From NCBI GenBank assembly GCA_920105805.1, contig CAKKTI010000008.1:89667-153666 (forward strand): 64,000 nucleotides of DNA. The letters run 5' to 3'. Position numbers and translations under genes: made by a program. This stretch comes from Condylostoma magnum (lineage: Eukaryota; Ciliophora; Heterotrichea; Heterotrichida; Condylostomatidae). Under the pieces are notes generated by a model. That model was not told the origin of the DNA. It did no database searches and saw nothing but the letters and a program-made list of their open reading frames with translations. Within the stretch, counting starts at the first letter, position 1. The number at the start of each line of letters is the position of its first letter. Below are positions 35,149-46,377 of the stretch, piece by piece.

Positions 35149-36618
35149 ATGGGAAATTGTGTTGCAAAGGAGAAAAAGCCTTAACCATTAAGACGTGAGT
35201 CTGTTTTTAGAAAGGGTAGTTAAAAACGAACATGAGAATAGAAAAAGAAGTCTATTTAGCTTAAACCAAAATAAGCTGATTTCAATGAAATTTATAGAAC
35301 AGTCGAATAAATATCTGCCACTGAGGCAAGTGTTAAATTAAAAGTATTAGATAGAAAGACTAATAAATAGTATATAGCGACTTAAATCTTTAAAAACAAA
35401 GCATAACAGTCACTAAAAGAGATTAAACTAGAAATAAACGTAGTAAAACGATTAAAGCATCCAAACATTATTAAAATTTATGATTTTTTAAGTAATGAAG
35501 ATACTCTATCTATAGTTGAAGAGCTTTGTGAAGGAGGTAATCTAATATAAAGAATAGCTAATCATCGGCATTTTGATGAAAATTAGGCTGCAAAATACAT
35601 GCATATGTTGTTTTCAGCAGTTTAACATTGCCATTAATCAAAAATAATTCACAGAGGCATTACTTCAGATTCAATTTAATTCAGTACTAAATCTCTTACA
35701 TCAGAGTTAAAGTTAACAGGATTTGGCAGCTGTAGATAATACGAGGAAAAAACCTCATTAACAAAAATAATGCCAATTTCTAACTATACAGCCCCTGAGA
35801 TGCTGCAGAAGAGATACAATTTTACTTCTGATATATGAAGCTGTGGAGTTATCATGTACCTAATGCTTTCTGGAACTTTACCATTTACAGGGAGAGATGA
35901 GTAGGAATTACAGGAAAATATAGTTTTTGGCCCTTTAAGATTCATGGGTAAAATTTGATAAGGAGTGTCAAGAAATGCTAAACAGCTGATTGGAAGGCTA
36001 TTAGACAAAGATCCTTAGACTAGAATTAATCTAAAAGACGCCTTGCAATCTGACTGGATTAGATAAGGATTTGAGGGAGCCATACTTACTAAGCCTCTCA
36101 CTAACAAATTTTTCAGTAGAATTCGCGCATTTGAAATAGGAGATAAGCTGTAATAAGCGGTTCTATTCTTCTGTACTTTTGACAATATAGGACAACAGGA
36201 GCTAGAAAACCTTAATGAAATTTTTCGAAGTATTGATTAAGATGGAGATTAGTTATTATCAAGGGAGGAGTTGAGGGAAGGATTACATAAAATGAATTTC
36301 ATGGGAGATGTTGATGATCTACTAAATAAATGCGATGTTGATGGAGATGGTCAAATTTCTTACGATGAGTTTATTATGTCTACTAGGGATTGAAAAAAAG
36401 AGCTAAATTAGTCCAAGCTAGTCCAATTGTTTAAAAATTACGATTAAGATGGAAGTGGGACATTGGATGCTAATGAGTTAAAAGCTGCATTAGGGGGTGA
36501 TGAGATTTCAGATAATAATTAAATTTGGGTAGACATGATAAAAGACGCGGATCAAAATGGAGATGGAGAACTAGATTTACAGGAGTTTATACAGTGCATT
36601 TTGAAGAATTTTACATAG
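35149..36618 (+). CDS. CDPK-like protein with degenerate (pseudo)kinase domain and four intact EF-hands
   Basis: 489 aa starting MGNCVAKEKK (myristoylation/palmitoylation signal). The kinase fold is clear (LKHPNIIKIYDFL, NYTAPEMLQKRYNFTSDIWSCG), but the catalytic residues are gone. HRD is HRGIT (near 169), DFG is GFG (near 190), the glycine loop is absent and no clear VAIK Lys is seen. A CDPK junction and four EF-hands follow: DQDGDQLLSREE, DVDGDGQISYDE, DQDGSGTLDANE and DQNGDGELDLQE, all with calcium ligands intact. It is therefore probably a calcium-responsive, membrane-anchored scaffold or regulator rather than an enzyme. Trp is TGA in DIWS and KIWQ. TAG 36616 is the stop. Confidence 0.88.
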
Positions 36619-36787
36619 TAAATACCATTATAACAATTTGAATAAATAGTTAATGTTATATGCGTCGATACATAACTCCTGCAATCAATTAAGTTTAAAA
36701 TTCAATAAGATAATAAGATTAATTTTTTATTCTAATATGATTTTTAACAGGGATTATTTATTTACTTGGACATTAGTTAAAATCAAA

Positions 36788-37189
36788 ATGGAAATCAATA
36801 CTACATAAAATAAACCTTCTGTTTTTACAAATCTAGATTCCCTCTTGAGTTCGGACCAAGGAGATGTACGTTGACCCGTGTCCCTTGAATTGCCAAACCC
36901 TTTTGAATTGCACGGGTAACTGTTTCCGTAGGGTTCGGATTCTAATAACTAAGAATAAAAAATTGACAAAAAACAAGAAAAGGAAGCCCTTAGGAATGTA
37001 ACTGCGTGTCCTCATAAAGATAGAAAGCATTATGCAAGGAATATGTGCAGTAAATGTTATCATCGTTTTGGAAGGAGAAAACTTTGTTGGGCTTGTCCTC
37101 ATACCGATAGGGTATTGTATGCAAAAGGGCGATGCCAATTCTGCTATTTAAAGTATTATCACCGTATAAGAGTAGCAAAAGGATTATAG
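36788..37189 (+). CDS. Small Cys/His-rich (zinc-binding-like) protein
   Basis: 133 aa. A Pro/Ser/Asn-rich N-terminal half is followed by two copies of a CPH...C..CY module: ACPHKDRKHYARNMCSKCYH, then GRRKLCWACPHTDRVLYAKG with GRCQFCYLKYY. The spacing C-x-H-x12-C-x2-C recurs, suggesting one or two zinc sites. I have seen similar ciliate and oomycete short proteins but know no function for them. TAG 37187-37189 is taken as stop. No TM segment. Confidence 0.72.
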
Positions 37190-38317
37190 TTAGGTAAATT
37201 ATTAATAATTTAACTTTCTTCAAAGTTTGATGTAAAGCTACTCAGCCCAATAAAATATTTTTATGCTTTTTTATTAGTATAGTGTATTATAAAGACTGAA
37301 ACTCCTTTTGACTTATTAGAAGTAAGTGCCTTGCAAGTAGATTGCTATGTTAAGTCTGAGTTAACTAATAAATTTCTTTAAATGAATCATTTAAAATTGA
37401 TATTCCAAATTGGATACCCTTATATAAGAATAGTTGGACATTCCTAATAACTAACTACAACTTTTTACCAAATTTGAAATAAAAGAATAGTAAAATTTTA
37501 GAATTGAGTGATTTAAGTTCTATAAATAGATCTTTGTCATAATATTGTTTTGCTAAGAGTTAATTAACCTATTGATTTATAGATTTTTGTTTAATGCAAA
37601 AGAGAATAACACAAGAAAAGTTTAATAATCAAAATATAGGTAATGTCAAGCATAAATATGAGTAAAAGTTATTAAAATATTTTGATTGTACGATACAAAT
37701 AGGGAATTTATCAAGTTTGAAGATATAATATTAATTATCATACTGAAATTTGTATTATATACGATTATTAGCATTAAAGAATTAATTATACTAATCATAG
37801 CTTTAAGTAATTTAGATGATAGATACTACTTGCATAATATTAAAACTTTTAACTATATGCTAATGAGAGTAATTGCATTCAATCATCAATCCCTTATTTA
37901 TGAAAGACTAGACCATTGCTGAATTTATAATCTATCAACATAGTTATGGTCTAAATTCATATTACCTAATATAATATGCATTACTTATTCATGCAAATAG
38001 TAATAATATACTATAAAAGTTTCGGTAATGAAAACGCTTAAACCAAACTTATAAAATCCTATAGTTAAATTTACTCATATATTGACATAAGCTAATTCCA
38101 ATGCTTAAAAAGGCACAATTAAGCTTTTAATACATAATTACCCTAGAATACATATTTAGCCATATCTATACATAATTATGCTGTATATTATAATCCCTAA
38201 AATAAATATGCTTTTACACAAATTTAATAACACCAATGTAAGAATTATTAATTACTCTACTCTTTACAATAAACCCAAACACTTTTAACTATTAAACAAA
38301 TAAAGAATTTAAAAATA
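37190..38317. other. 1.1-kb AT-rich gap without a convincing gene
   Basis: A frame from 37263 to TGA 37921 is open, but it needs five TGA-Trp codons in about 220, the frequency expected by chance, and gives only an Ile/Leu/Tyr/Phe-rich product. No RNA gene or repeat was recognised. Promoters of the flanking genes may lie here. Confidence 0.45.
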
Positions 38318-39905
38318 ATGGTTGAAGGTGTCAAAAGATTTAACATTGAAATAGGTGATAGATTTGTATCAGTAAGACCATTTGCTAATTTTATCAAACT
38401 AAAGAGTTGATTATGAAACAAATGTTAAGCTAACGTCAAAGGATTACACGTAAAAGATCAAAATATGCTAAAAATGATAAGAAATGAAAAAGACTATTAA
38501 CAAATACTCAATTACTTTAATGACAGAAGAATAATCAATGTTGACCTAGGATTTTTAAACGTAAAGCTCCCTAAAGAAAATCTTACTAGAGTGAGGCCAA
38601 TTTCTAAATTGCGGCAAAAAGGTAAAAAGCTAAAGAAGATACGGAGACAACGAAGACAAAAGAATCAATAAAATGTACTAAATATTGATAATGATTTAAC
38701 TAGTGTAGATACAATTGTAATAAACAAAAGCAACGTGAGAAGTTCTTCCAGAAACAATGATTAAATGGTAAATGCACCATAGAGAAAAGAACGCTACTAC
38801 TCAAAAGTGTTGACTATATCTGGTTAGAGTTCTTAGCTTTCTAGTATTCAGAATTCACCTTTTAAGTTAGTTGTAGAATAAGAAAATCAATAAGAAGTAT
38901 GGGACTAGCCGTAATAAATAACACATTTTTGTTATTTTTTAACTCCTAATATTTTAATGGGAATAGACTTATCAACCTTTCATATTGCATAGGTGGCTTT
39001 AGATATAATTGATAAAAACTCCAGATTTAACGCTGCTATAAATGGCACTGTATTTGTTACCAGTGGGAAGAATAAAAGATATAGTGGACTAGTTGATCTT
39101 AGTACAAAGCAAGTTATTTAATTAGCAGAGCTTCCTTATGAAATCATGTTCCATAGCTAATTCTTTTATCAATAATCTACTTGGGTTATAGGAGGATATA
39201 CAGATAATCATTAATGTACTGACTAAGTCATAGCTTTTGAAAATGAATAATGAATTTAAAAGCCAAATTTAAACGTTCCAAAGTGCAAAGTGAGCATAAC
39301 AGAGGTTAATAATTAGCTTTATATAGCAGGAGGCTAGGTTTATACTGAAGGGAAATTTTGTAGTTTGAATATGATAGAAAAGCTTACTGGTAATTCATGG
39401 GAGATTTTAGATATCAAATTACCCTAAGAAATACATTCATTTGGATTTTTTATAAGAGAAGATTAACTTTTTGTTGTAGGAGGAGTCAATAAAGAAGGTG
39501 AGTCTGAAAGTGTGTTCTCTATTTAAAACTCCTCTCATAGATATTAACCAAAATAATAATTAGAACTTCCAGAATCTTTCACTCAAAATAACGTGGCACT
39601 AGATACTGAAGAAGCCCTTTTAATATCAAATAAAGGCAATATTTACTCTTATAGCTTTGAATTAGATTCAATAAAGCCAATAATGCGCAATTTTTTTACT
39701 TAATTATAGTTTTTTATATTAGATAGTAGTGTTTTGTTGATAAATCAGGATTAGTTATTAGGGGAGTTGTATTGTTCTTATTTATTACATGAGCTAAAAC
39801 TACCAAATCGTTTTATTCAAATAGCTAATTTCAGTATTTATTATGTAAAATACAAGATATTTACTTCAGAATTCATTTTAGGCTTAACTTCTCAAAGTTG
39901 CATAA
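38318..39905 (+). CDS. Kelch-repeat protein with basic N-terminal extension
   Basis: About 520 aa if a 25-nt GT-AG intron at 39845-39869 is spliced. Without it the frame continues to TAA 39983-39985 with an uncharacteristic Ile/Phe-rich tail. Residues 1-200 are basic (KLRQKGKKLKKIRRQRRQKN) and unrelated to known domains. From about 210 on, Kelch blades appear: TWVIGGYTDNHQCTDQVIAF, LYIAGGQVYTEGKFCSLNMI and LFVVGGVNKEGESESVFSIQ, all with the paired-Gly motif. A TAA-TAA at 38912-38917, followed by an in-frame ATG at 38957, means two adjacent genes remain possible; I prefer one because sequence between them reads as blade. Likely a scaffold protein. Confidence 0.7.
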
Positions 39906-40089
39906 TGAAAATCGTAAACATAATAAGACAATGTATAAATATCAGTATTGCACATTTTATTGAGGGTTGTATACTATTTTACTAAAAATCAATCTGAATA
40001 TATGTAATAAATCTAATTCTCTATATTCCCTCTACTTAAGAAGATCCTTTTATTTTACTTAATCTTTAAGTCGTTCTCTCTATAATAAA

Positions 40090-40821
40090 ATGAGCTTGCT
40101 TGTTGATCTAGTGGCTGCACTCGTTTTAATAGTAGGCTAATGCATTCCTTATGCTTCCTAGATTAATGAAATAAGAAGTACAGGTAACTCAGAAGGGTTT
40201 AGTATAAATATATCATACACATTAATAATCTGTAATACCTTAAGAATATTCTTTTGAATTGGAAGCCCATTTGGACTAGTTCTCTTATTATAGTCAATAG
40301 TTATGCTAATTCTACAGTATTACATATTATGATTATGTCATGGAACCTAAAACGAGAAAATAATACAAAAGAATCCCAACTAATTTTTGCTAAAAGGTAA
40401 CATATATAAAGTAAATTACTCTGTTATTTCATGGATAATTCTATCCATCATAACAATTTGGTTAATTGAATACGAAAAATTCTTCTAATTTCTAGGCTAC
40501 ATTGCATTAATCATAGAATCTGTAGTTCCATTTCCGTAAATTCTAAAAAATTATAAGCGTAAAAGCACCAAAGGTGTTTCCTATAGCATGATATGTGGAT
40601 GGATGATAGGAGATTTAGCAAAAACTGTGTATTTCATTTTAGAGAAATCCCCTAATTAATTTTTGCTATGTGGAATTATTCAAATTTTTTTAGACATCAT
40701 AGCTTTGATGTAATTTCTAATATACCAAAATATTACAGTATCAGCTAACAAAGAGATATTTATACAAGATTAATAAAGAACGTATCAAGATTAAGGTGAT
40801 TCATTCAGCAAGTTACTTTAG
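40090..40821 (+). CDS. PQ-loop membrane protein (SLC66A2/PQLC1-like)
   Basis: 243 aa with about seven TM segments in two PQ-loop repeats. Repeat 1: VGQCIPYASQINEIRSTGNS, then TLIICNTLRIFFWIGSPFGL. Repeat 2: ESVVPFPQILKNYKRKSTKG, then SYSMICGWMIGDLAKTVYF. The Pro-Gln motif is clear in the second repeat (FPQ). PQ-loop proteins transport amino acids or regulate lipid flippases at lysosomal or Golgi membranes; the nearest type is SLC66A2 (PQLC1/Any1), an inference from the RIFFW pattern. TAG 40819 is taken as stop, with further TAG and TGA shortly downstream. Confidence 0.82.
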
Positions 40822-40891
40822 AATAATTAGCACTTTTACATTTAATGGTACTGATAAAATTTATAGTTAATTGATCGATTGGGTAAATAAT

Positions 40892-41113
40892 ATGGAAGAA
40901 ACTTATAAGGTTTAAAGAGGAAACATTGAAATTGTTATTCTAAAGCATCCAAGATTACAGAGAGTTTTGAGAGCGAATAAGAGGGAAGTAACTGGGAGTC
41001 CTCCGATGCGATTATCTGATTTAGATTAACCTAGGTCTGGTAGGTTACAATTAAAGAATAGATTAATAAACGAGTAGCATTAGTCATAAATGACTGATAC
41101 AGGACTTAAGTAG
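40892..41113 (+). CDS. Microprotein 1 of a tandem pair
   Basis: A frame of about 73 aa starting MEETYKVQRGNIEIVILK. Its core KHPRLQRVLRANKREVTGSP, continuing PMRLSD, is nearly identical to that of the next gene. The protein is basic in the core with a Gln/Asn-rich tail. Stop is ambiguous: TAG 41111-41113 is chosen, but TAG 41075 and TGA 41144 are possible. No known family. The matched core and diverged flanks show that both copies are under selection. Confidence 0.65.
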
Positions 41114-41355
41114 TATAATAGTATCATTTAATTTGTAATTTTATGAGTCATGATATATATTTGTTAAAAGTAAGGATAATGTCTCTTCCTTAATACTATT
41201 CATCAATATTTTTACATTTGACTTATCTGAGTATTTTGATATACTATATAGGTAATCATTAGGTACTATTGAGAAAAGCTTGGCTTATCAGATACTGATT
41301 CATGATAAGTTTTATGCTTAACTTCAACTAAGAAAATGGATTAGAAAAATAAAAA

Positions 41356-41547
41356 ATGGACTACGAAGGTATTCTACAAAATAAAAGAGCCGTGACTGAG
41401 GTACTAAAGCATCCCCGTTTGCTTAGAGTGTTAAGGGCTAATAGAAGAGATGTATCAGGAAGCCCTCCAATGAGACTAAGTGATGAATATCAGCCAAAAT
41501 AAGGATCACTACTCGAGATAAGGGAATCGAGAGCTATGAAAGTATAA
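41356..41547 (+). CDS. Microprotein 2 of a tandem pair
   Basis: 63 aa starting MDYEGILQNKRAVTEVLK. The core KHPRLLRVLRANRRDVSGSP, continuing PMRLSD, aligns without gaps to microprotein 1 (substitutions mostly conservative, K/R, E/D, T/S). It ends SRAMKV before TAA-TGA (41545-41550). The core holds a likely amphipathic basic helix and a Ser-Pro-Pro turn. It may be a phosphorylated binding peptide (inference). The copies are about 240 bp apart, typical of a local duplication. Confidence 0.7.
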
Positions 41548-41735
41548 TGAAGTCTTAGGTATTAACCTTTAATGTAACTATAAAATATATTTAAATTTAA
41601 ATTAGGGGGAAATTATGAAAATGGAGCATTTTATAATATTTTATAACAGTGCCCCTACTTATTCACCCGGCTCACAAATAAACAGCAGTATAACCAACTA
41701 AAACACCATGTTAAATCTTAAATCAACTTACTAAC

Positions 41736-43169
41736 TCAAAGCTCGGTCCTTATAACTCCCTCATCAATTTGAACAGCTGAATTTGCCTTGATATACTCAG
41801 AAATGCCTTCAGCTGATCTATCCCCCTCGAAGTTCTTTCCTGTCTTACTGTTAGCTGGGAAAAACTTTAGAGTAGGGAACCCTCTTATATCCTATCCGGG
41901 TACTTCATTAGCAGTGGCATCAATCTTAGCAATAACAACAGACTCAACATCCTTAAACATCCCAGCAACTTTCTCGTAGTCAGGTGCTAATTTCTTACAG
42001 TGTCCGCACCAAGGAGCATAGAACTCAACGAAAACATCCTTAGTAGTATCAAACACAACCTCCTCGAAGTTCTTACCGACCAACACTCGTACATCATTTT
42101 CATGTGACTGCTCCGGTACTTCTTAGGTCTTCAAATACATCTCAAGTGTTCCTTTCTCCCAGTCTTAAATGAACTTCTTTAAACTTTCCTCTGAAATCTC
42201 AGTGGTCAGCTTGTACTTCTTAAGTGACTGGTTCCTAGTATCAGCGATGAAGCCTAAAGGTTATTCACTTCCACTCACTCCTATATAATCAGCTAGTCTT
42301 CCGTTTTCAGGCTTGTTTAAGTCAACCTTAACAAAACTAATTACAGATCTCATTTCAACAGCCAATGCGTTTTAGATCTCATCATACTTACCAGCCTCAG
42401 AGCTGTCTCTAAACACAAACAGAGCCGGGTTTCCATTTCTGAAAATATGATCAATTGCTTTATCATCAAACTCCAGTACCCATGGTAAAGAATTCACTTC
42501 CAACCATGCCTTGATAGCACTGGAAGTAAAAGCTCCAGAATACACATTCTTTCTATCGTCAAACTGCTTGAAGAGGATAAGTCCTGGGTTTTTGGCATCA
42601 AACTGCATGAATTAGTCAGTGTTGGTGAAGGTGACAAAAGTTATATCATCTAATTGCCTAGCTGCGGTTTCATACTCCTTCTCAGCAACTGATCCCTTAT
42701 CAGTAAACAAAACAGCGACTACTCTGTTCTCGTCAATCTTTTTCTGTAAATCGTCAGCTTGTTCAATCTATGTAGAAGCAGGTCCTACTTTCTTTAAAAT
42801 CCAGTTAACAATTTCCTTTTCAGTCCTTCCACCAGTATATTCTGTAGGTGTTCCAGCAGTAAAGAACTTCAGAGTGGGATATCCCTGTACTCCGTACTTA
42901 GCAGCACTGGCTGTGTTCTCAGTTGCATCTACTTTAGCTATTCTTATAGGTGGGTCTTAATTCTTAAGCGTAGTTGCAGCCTTGGCATACTCAGGGGCAA
43001 GTTGTTTGCAGTGACCGCACCATGGTGCATAAAATTCTACTAAGAGGTCCGTATAAGTGGAAAGAGCCTCTTCTAAATTGGCGTCAGTGAGCACCAGTAC
43101 GTCCTCTTCCTCCTCGAATTACGCGCTAGAGAGTAGCATGAGAGCTAAAATGATCAGAGTTTTGGCCAT
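41736..43169 (-). CDS. PDI: Protein disulfide isomerase (PDI)
   Basis: 477 aa. Signal peptide [15 protein letters not shown], then the a-b-b'-a' thioredoxin-fold layout. Both catalytic motifs are intact: [20 protein letters not shown] (a domain) and [20 protein letters not shown] (a' domain). The C-terminus is RTEL, a variant of the KDEL/HDEL retrieval signal. It is directly followed by TGA 41736-41738, so TGA is a true stop here. It forms and isomerises disulfides in the ER lumen. Length and order match classical eukaryotic PDI. The locus is richer in GC than its surroundings, in keeping with high expression. Confidence 0.96.
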
Positions 43170-43191
43170 TTATTTATATCAAGAACACGTG

Positions 43192-43713
43192 TTAGTGCTT
43201 TAAGCTTTTGGAGTGTAATGAGTGGAGTAAGTGTTGCTGTTCTGAGCGCAGGTGGTTCTAGGTAGTTTATAGAGTTGACAGTTAGTTTGAAAGTTGCAGC
43301 AGTTGGTCATTCCGATTGTCGTCTTTAGTGATCAGTTAGAGGATCAGTTCCTTGTGGATTTTTAGCATTTCTGAGAATTTTGAGCTTAGGGAGTGCTGGA
43401 AACTTTGGAAAACTTGTATTGGGATGAGGTCTGGAAGGTCTGGGAGGTCTGGATGGGAGGAATGAGTTGAAGGGTTGGCAGATATTTAGGGCTCTGGAGG
43501 CTGTACTGGTGATTAGTGGATTAAATTAGGAGTGTCAGATCGTATACCGTATGGAGTGTCTGCAGCTTTTATAATTATACTACCGTCTATTGAATCCTCT
43601 ACTTAATGCACTCTAACAAATGACCCATTGTGACTTTGTTGAGCATTGAAGTTGATTTTATAGTCTTACGTATTGTTATTTATAATAAATCTTCCTCTTG
43701 TTTCCGGATCCAT
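43192..43713 (-). CDS. Unknown protein with Pro/Ser-rich linker and C-terminal coiled coil
   Basis: 173 codons starting MDPETRGRFIINNNTQDYK and ending at TAA 43192-43194. It has a small N-terminal beta-like part (RVHQVEDSIDGSIIIKAADT), a Pro/Ser-rich linker with PDLPDLPDL, and a C-terminal coiled coil (ELILQLITKDDNRNDQLLQL). The frame has no TGA, and its base composition is higher in GC than the intergenic gaps, which supports coding. It lies 22 bp upstream of PDI on the same strand and 62 bp from the divergent importin gene. No family recognised. Confidence 0.62.
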
Positions 43714-43775
43714 GTTTTATTCTAATATATGCAAAATCTTCTTCCATTTCACAATCCGTAAAATTTGAACGAAAA

Positions 43776-46271
43776 ATGAACGAGTTGGCCTAATTATTAA
43801 TCTAAGCTTAAGGTGGAAATATTGAAGTAATGTAAACTGCAACACTTAAAATAACTGAAATATAAAAGAACTCACCAGCCCAATTGATTCATGATCTCGG
43901 CTAAATAATATCATCGGATGCTAATGCCAAATTATCACGTCAATTAGCAGGAATTTTACTAAAAAACCTTATTTTAAACACTTATAACGATTAGGCATTG
44001 GAAAATTTGTGAGAGAGTACACCGTAGGAGGTTAAGGAGGAGGTTAGGAATAATGTACTGGAAACGTTAGCATGCTAAGATCTATAGATTGTGTAAGCCA
44101 CTGCCCAGGCAGTAGCAGCAATTGCATAGAAGGATTTCCCTGCAAATAATTGGCCTAATTTACTTAATATTTTAGTTTTAAACTCCACACATGTAGTTCA
44201 GTAGGTAAGATAGGCATCGTTGCTGGCAATTGGGTATATATGTGAAGCGTTAAAGGAGTATAAGTTTTAAAAGGAAACTGTTGATAAGATTTTAACTGTT
44301 ATTATTACGAATTTGATGTCGGAGTAATTGGATAATGAAGAGCGACTAGTGGCCTTAGAGGCCCTAAGGAACTCTATTAGAATGGCTAGGGATAATATGG
44401 ATAATGATGCAGAAAGAAAAGTTATTATTGATCTACTAGCCAGCAATTTTAAACAAAATGATGAATTAGTGTAAAATGTAATTATACAAATTTTGTGTGA
44501 TATAGCTGAGTAATTTTATGATTAAATTGAAGGAAGTTTGGAAGATATTGGGAATTTAAGCTATCAGGGAATTTTAAGTGAATTCGAGCAAGTTTCTATA
44601 CTTGGAATTGAGTTTTGGAATATAATAGCTGATAAAGAGAGCTAGGATATAAGGAAAGGATATACATTTGCAGCTTTCAGATCTTTAATTCCGATTTTAT
44701 TGTAAAAAGTTACTGTTTTTGATCCAGATGATGAAGGTTGAAATTTGCATAAGGCTACGGGATGTACTATCCAGGCAATAGCCAAACTAGTTTAAGATGA
44801 TATACTAGATGCTTGTGGATCTTTCATAATGACATAAATAGTCAGCCCTGATACCAATTTTAAGATCTCTGCTTATATGGTACTAGGATCAATACTAGAT
44901 GGGCCAAATTAACAAAGAGTTCATACAATTGCAATGTCCCTTTTACAGTAAATTTTCAATGCTGTTTAAGATAACAATATTTACGTAAGACAAACAGCCA
45001 CCTGAGTACTGTAAAGAATATGTAAGCACTGTCATTCTATCATCTTCAACCCACATACTCTGGAAAGGATTTTAACACTTCTTATATAAAGAATTTAAGA
45101 TTAACATAAAATAGCATGCCATGCATGCTGGGCTATTATTAATATAATTGACAGTAGCAGAGAAGTGAATTTAATAAAGCCAGCTTGGTTTTAAACTATA
45201 ATAGATGCTTTACTATAAGCTGCTTGCTAAGGAAATGGTTATATACAAGACAGAGATTTATAAGTTTCGGCGTTTTCAGGAATTACCACACTAATTGAAA
45301 AGGCCCCTGATATATGCAGCTAGGTCATTTATGCAAAAATTCCCCAGTTCTTGCAGTATTTACAAGTAAGTTAGAGTCTAAGCAATGCAGAAGTCATATA
45401 ACAATTAATCTGCTCTGCTTTATAAAACTCTTTTAGATAAATTGAATCAGAGTGAATGCAAGATGAGCAAATCAGTCAAACTGTTTCAATTATTCTAGAG
45501 ATATTCAGAAATAAAGGCTAAATTTTCGAAGAAGGGCTTTTAGCACTAGGATCACTTGCAAGTTGTGTTGAAAATAAATTTGAGAAATATCTATCTATAG
45601 TGTCACCTTACATTATATGTGCTCTTGAGGATATTTTTAATAAGTAAATATGCCGGGCAGGAGTTTTCTGTATAGGAGATTTAGTATAAGGATTAGGGGA
45701 TTAAATCTCTTCACTTTTGCCTTAAATTTGCGAGTATTTTATAAAGAATCTATAACATGAAATGATAACAGCTGATTTGAAAATTGCTACTATAGAAGTA
45801 TTGGGAGATATTTCACGATATGCTATAGCTAGTTTTATTCATTATTACTAACAATTTGAGAATATTATCCAAGCTGCAGCTTTAATGAGTTTATAAGTTG
45901 TTAGATATGAAGAGGATCCGGATATTTTTGACTATTTGGGCTAATTAAGAGAAGCTATTGTATAGTACTACACTTGTCTGATTTAAGGCCTGCATGAGAT
46001 TGATAAATCAGCAATTATTTAAGACTAGGTGCCTAAAATACTAGAATATGCCTTAATTATTTCCCAGGATAATTACAAGCCAAATTATTAACAACATTTA
46101 GCGGTTTTAGGACTAATTGGAGATATTATTCAGACATACAGAGCTTAAGCTTAATTATGGGTAGGATTGCCTATGGTTAGAAACTATATTCAGAAGTTTG
46201 CAATACATCCTGATCGTCAGCTAAATGAACTAGCAAATTGGTCAATTAGGCTGGTAAGACAGTTTGGTTAA
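43776..46271 (+). CDS. KPNB1: Importin subunit beta (karyopherin beta-1 / Kap95)
   Basis: 831 aa of HEAT repeats; the length is close to the usual 860-880. The N-terminal block QLLIQAQGGNIEVMQTATLK, the IQKNSPAQLI region and SRQLAGILLKNLILNT correspond to the Ran-binding HEAT 1-2. NWPNLLNILV with QQVRQASLLAIGYICEAL is the classic next repeat. It carries NLS cargo, through importin alpha or directly, across nuclear pores. Trp is TGA in NLWEST, EGWNLH, ATWVLQ and SEWMQ, giving four independent conserved-position readings. Adjacent TAA-TAA (46269-46274) ends the gene after IRLVRQFG. Confidence 0.93.
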
Positions 46272-46377
46272 TAAAAGTATTTTAATATAACTTGTTTAGT
46301 TTAATGTATAGTAAATTGTAGTAAAGCTATAAAACTTAGATTTGAGCTGCTTTCAAATTCTTCGTATAATTTATATA

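Noticed and set aside
37263-37921. Open frame ending at TGA 37919, possibly a membrane protein
   Set aside because: It needs five TGA-Trp codons in about 220, the chance rate, and shows only AT-driven Ile/Leu/Tyr/Phe composition.
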